Shown piece by piece: positions 31,409-33,086 of a stretch of DNA of 33,086 bases; positions within the stretch are counted from its first letter, which is position 1, and every line of letters begins with the position of its first letter. A program made the position numbers and the translations under genes. Below the pieces are notes generated by a model, which was not told the origin of the DNA, did not search any database, and was given only the letters and a program-made list of their open reading frames with translations. Source of the DNA: Desulfobacterales bacterium (GTDB lineage Bacteria > Desulfobacterota > Desulfobacteria > Desulfobacterales > JARGFK01); contig JARGFK010000047.1 of the NCBI GenBank assembly GCA_029211065.1, positions 1 through 33,086 of the forward strand, written 5' to 3'.

Positions 31409-32761
31409 ATGAACCCGGAAATATTCAGAGAATACGATATTAGAGGCATTGCCGGCAAAGACATGACCGAAGAGGATGTGGAGCTCATCGGAAAGGGTGT
31501 CGGCACCTATCTGCAGAACAGGGGGCATTCAAAACTCACCGTCGGCCGCGACTGCCGCACCACCTCGGACCGTTATGCCCAAAAAATTATTGCCGGGCTG
31601 CGCGCCACCGGCTGCGACGTGGTGGACATCGGGGTGTGCCCCACACCGGTTTTTTATTTTTCCATCCAGCACCTGAAGAAACAGGGCGGCATCATGGTCA
31701 CGGCCAGCCACAATCCGCCGGAGTATAACGGGTTTAAACTGTGCATCGACCTCGATTCCATTCACGGCATGCAAATACAGGAGATCCGCAGCATCATCGA
31801 CAAAAGGGATTTTGTCAAAGGCAAAGGCGCCTTGTCCACTGCCGATGTGGTTTCCCCTTATAAATCATTTGTGGTAGTAAACATCAACATACCCAAACCC
31901 TTAAAGGTCGGCGTGGACGCCGGCAACGGGACGGCCGGGGTGGTGGCCGTGCCCATCATGAAAAGGCTCAAGTGCGAAGTTCACGACCTGTATTGCGAAA
32001 TGGACGGCACCTTTCCCAACCACGAAGCAGATCCCACCGTTGCCAAGAACATGAAAGACCTCATCGCCCGGGTAAAGGAAAAAGGGCTGGACGTGGGCAT
32101 CGGCTATGACGGCGACGGCGATCGCATCGGCGTTGTGGACGAAAAGGGAAATCTTATTTACGGCGACAAGCTCATCATCATCTTCGCCCGGGAAATCCTG
32201 TCCCGCAAACCCGGGGCCACCTTTATATCCGAGGTGAAATGCTCCAAGGTCATGTATGACGATATCGAAAAGCACGGCGGCCGGGCGATCATGTGGAAGA
32301 CCGGCCACTCCCTCATCAAGCAGAAGATGAAAGCGGAAAAGGCGGCGCTGGCAGGTGAAATGAGCGGGCACATGTTCTTTGCCGACCGCTACTTCGGCTA
32401 TGACGACGCCATTTACGCCTCCTGCCGGCTGCTTGAAATTCTATCTCATACCGGCAAAAAAGTTTCAGAGCTCCTGGCGGACGTGCCCCAGACCTTCTCA
32501 ACCCCTGAAATCCGGGTGGAGTGCCCGGATGACAAAAAGTTCAGCGTGGTCAAAGCGGTGACCGAGCATTTCCGCAAACTTTACAACATCATTGACATCG
32601 ACGGGGTCCGGGTCCTGTTTGACGACGGCTGGGGCCTGGTGCGGGCCTCCAACACCCAGCCCGTGCTGGTCTTGCGCTTTGAGGCCTTGTCGGAAAAACG
32701 GCTGAAGGAAATCCGAACCCTGGTGGAGTCGGCCTTGGAAAAAACTAAAAAAGAAATTTAA
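31409..32761 (+). CDS. phosphomannomutase/phosphoglucomutase (AlgC/ManB-type)
   Basis: This 450-residue alpha-D-phosphohexomutase interconverts mannose- or glucose-6-phosphate and the 1-phosphate in the cytoplasm, via a phosphoserine. The phosphoserine is Ser100 in TASHNPPEYNGFK. The Mg2+ loop is Asp234, Asp236 and Asp238 in GYDGDGDRIG, the sugar-binding loop is GEMSGHMFF (316-324), and the phosphate-binding loop RASNTQPVL is near the C terminus. GEMSGH with N-terminal FREYDIRG fits the bifunctional PMM/PGM group. AAAGGAG before the ATG is a strong ribosome binding site. It follows uppP, so both supply sugar nucleotide and lipid-carrier steps for envelope glycans. Confidence 0.94.
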   Translation: MNPEIFREYDIRGIAGKDMTEEDVELIGKGVGTYLQNRGHSKLTVGRDCRTTSDRYAQKIIAGLRATGCDVVDIGVCPTPVFYFSIQHLKKQGGIMVTASHNPPEYNGFKLCIDLDSIHGMQIQEIRSIIDKRDFVKGKGALSTADVVSPYKSFVVVNINIPKPLKVGVDAGNGTAGVVAVPIMKRLKCEVHDLYCEMDGTFPNHEADPTVAKNMKDLIARVKEKGLDVGIGYDGDGDRIGVVDEKGNLIYGDKLIIIFAREILSRKPGATFISEVKCSKVMYDDIEKHGGRAIMWKTGHSLIKQKMKAEKAALAGEMSGHMFFADRYFGYDDAIYASCRLLEILSHTGKKVSELLADVPQTFSTPEIRVECPDDKKFSVVKAVTEHFRKLYNIIDIDGVRVLFDDGWGLVRASNTQPVLVLRFEALSEKRLKEIRTLVESALEKTKKEI

Positions 32762-32783
32762 ATTACTGGAAAAGGGGAAACAG

Positions 32784-32820
32784 AAAAGCGCCTACTATTA
32801 ATTGCAGTTCGCGCTTTTTT
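32784..32820 (+). terminator. rho-independent terminator after the phosphomutase gene
   Basis: AAAAGCGC (32784-32791) pairs with GCGCTTTT (32811-32818) across a 19-nt loop, with a T-run at 32815-32820. It lies just 23 nt past the stop codon and suits the end of the uppP-phosphomutase unit. The loop is long, so strength is uncertain. Confidence 0.5.
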
Positions 32821-32977
32821 AACTCTTGCTGCCACGGGGCATTAATAGCCGGATGATGCAGTAACGGACGGGCTAAGCCGCCCCCCTGTTTAGCAACGTT
32901 TTCAGAGATTTGTTAGGGGTGTCAGTCCCCATATTCAAGTGGGTCTTGGTCTATCTGATATAGAAAGTATTGAAGTG
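32821..32977. other. gene-free stretch at right end
   Basis: No ORF supported. GGGGTGTCAGTCCCC (32916-32930) is a small inverted repeat in this gap between the terminator and the stop of the partial minus-strand gene. It shows no further recognisable structure. Confidence 0.35.
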
Positions 32978-33085
32978 TCAGATATTAAAAAGTCTTTCTG
33001 CGTTCTTATGCATTATGCGTTTAGCAGCTCCAGTATCTTCGAGTTGGGCAACGACCTTATCTGCCCATTCTACCCATCGCTTGAA
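32978..33085 (-). CDS. C-terminal end of a probable amidohydrolase-family protein (partial)
   Basis: Only the last 35 residues and the stop are inside the window; the rest lies beyond the right edge. The minus-strand frame reads FKRWVEWADKVVAQLEDTG and then KRIMHKNAERLFNI before TGA. The pattern 'K(I/L)(M/L)..NA.RLF.I' is the usual C terminus of amidohydrolase_2-type TIM-barrel enzymes, such as the ACMSD family. No other frame over this stretch is open on this strand. The identification rests on this short tail and should be treated as provisional. Confidence 0.5.
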   Translation of the reverse strand, partial: FKRWVEWADKVVAQLEDTGAAKRIMHKNAERLFNI

Positions 33086-33086
33086 A

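Noticed and set aside
32850-32920. Possible integron attC-like site ending GTTAGGG
   Set aside because: No matching RYYYAAC partner or long imperfect palindrome was found.

Overview
The window looks like chromosomal DNA of an anaerobic, GC-moderate Gram-negative bacterium, most likely a Desulfobacterota (Desulfobacterales-type) member. That placement is inference. It rests on outer-membrane lipoproteins, a LolA-type carrier, LPLAT acyltransferases, stand-alone cobalamin-type radical SAM enzymes, a hybrid histidine kinase and several dispersed imperfect-palindrome repeats. No rRNA, tRNA, CRISPR array or intact insertion sequence was seen.

Layout. (1) 0.2-6.0 kb is a divergent type II polyketide/fatty-acid-like locus. 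On the minus strand are a complete ketosynthase and a ketosynthase-like partner that has lost all three catalytic residues (a chain-length-factor-like protein). On the plus strand four genes are chained by ATGA overlaps: hotdog dehydratase, LolA-like carrier, DUF3261-like lipoprotein and B12-binding radical SAM enzyme. (2) 6.0-16.6 kb is unrelated accessory material: an MFS transporter, a PAS hybrid histidine kinase, a Na+/organic-anion symporter with a small secreted protein, an enolase-superfamily enzyme with two cupins, a QueG-like iron-sulfur protein, a small hypothetical protein and a RelE/XRE toxin-antitoxin pair. (3) 16.8-25.2 kb, all minus strand, resumes the lipid/polyene theme: alpha/beta-hydrolase lipoprotein, YbgC-like thioesterase, a natural FakA-FakB (DhaL + DegV) fusion, GT2 glycosyltransferase, LpxL-like acyltransferase, a third ketosynthase with an intact active site and a second B12-type radical SAM enzyme. 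(4) 25.5-33.1 kb holds RtcB RNA ligase, a Phd/PIN toxin-antitoxin pair, a DUF4143 ATPase coupled to an AT-rich transglutaminase-like lipoprotein, UppP, a phosphomannomutase/phosphoglucomutase, and the C-terminal end of a probable amidohydrolase running off the right edge.

Together, regions 1 and 3 carry KS, CLF, DH, a second KS, thioesterase, acyltransferase, glycosyltransferase, LolA-like carrier and DUF3261-like lipoprotein. This set is strongly reminiscent of aryl-polyene (APE) pigment clusters, in which a KS/CLF pair extends a polyene that is attached to an outer-membrane lipid. Differences from canonical APE loci are the two cobalamin-type radical SAM enzymes, the lack of an MMPL exporter between the LolA-like and DUF3261-like genes, and the absence within the window of ACP, ketoreductase, aromatic ammonia-lyase and acyl-activating ligase. 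The locus is therefore best read as a divergent APE-like, or possibly ladderane-like, membrane-lipid pathway split into two blocks by about 10 kb of unrelated genes. The product is unknown.
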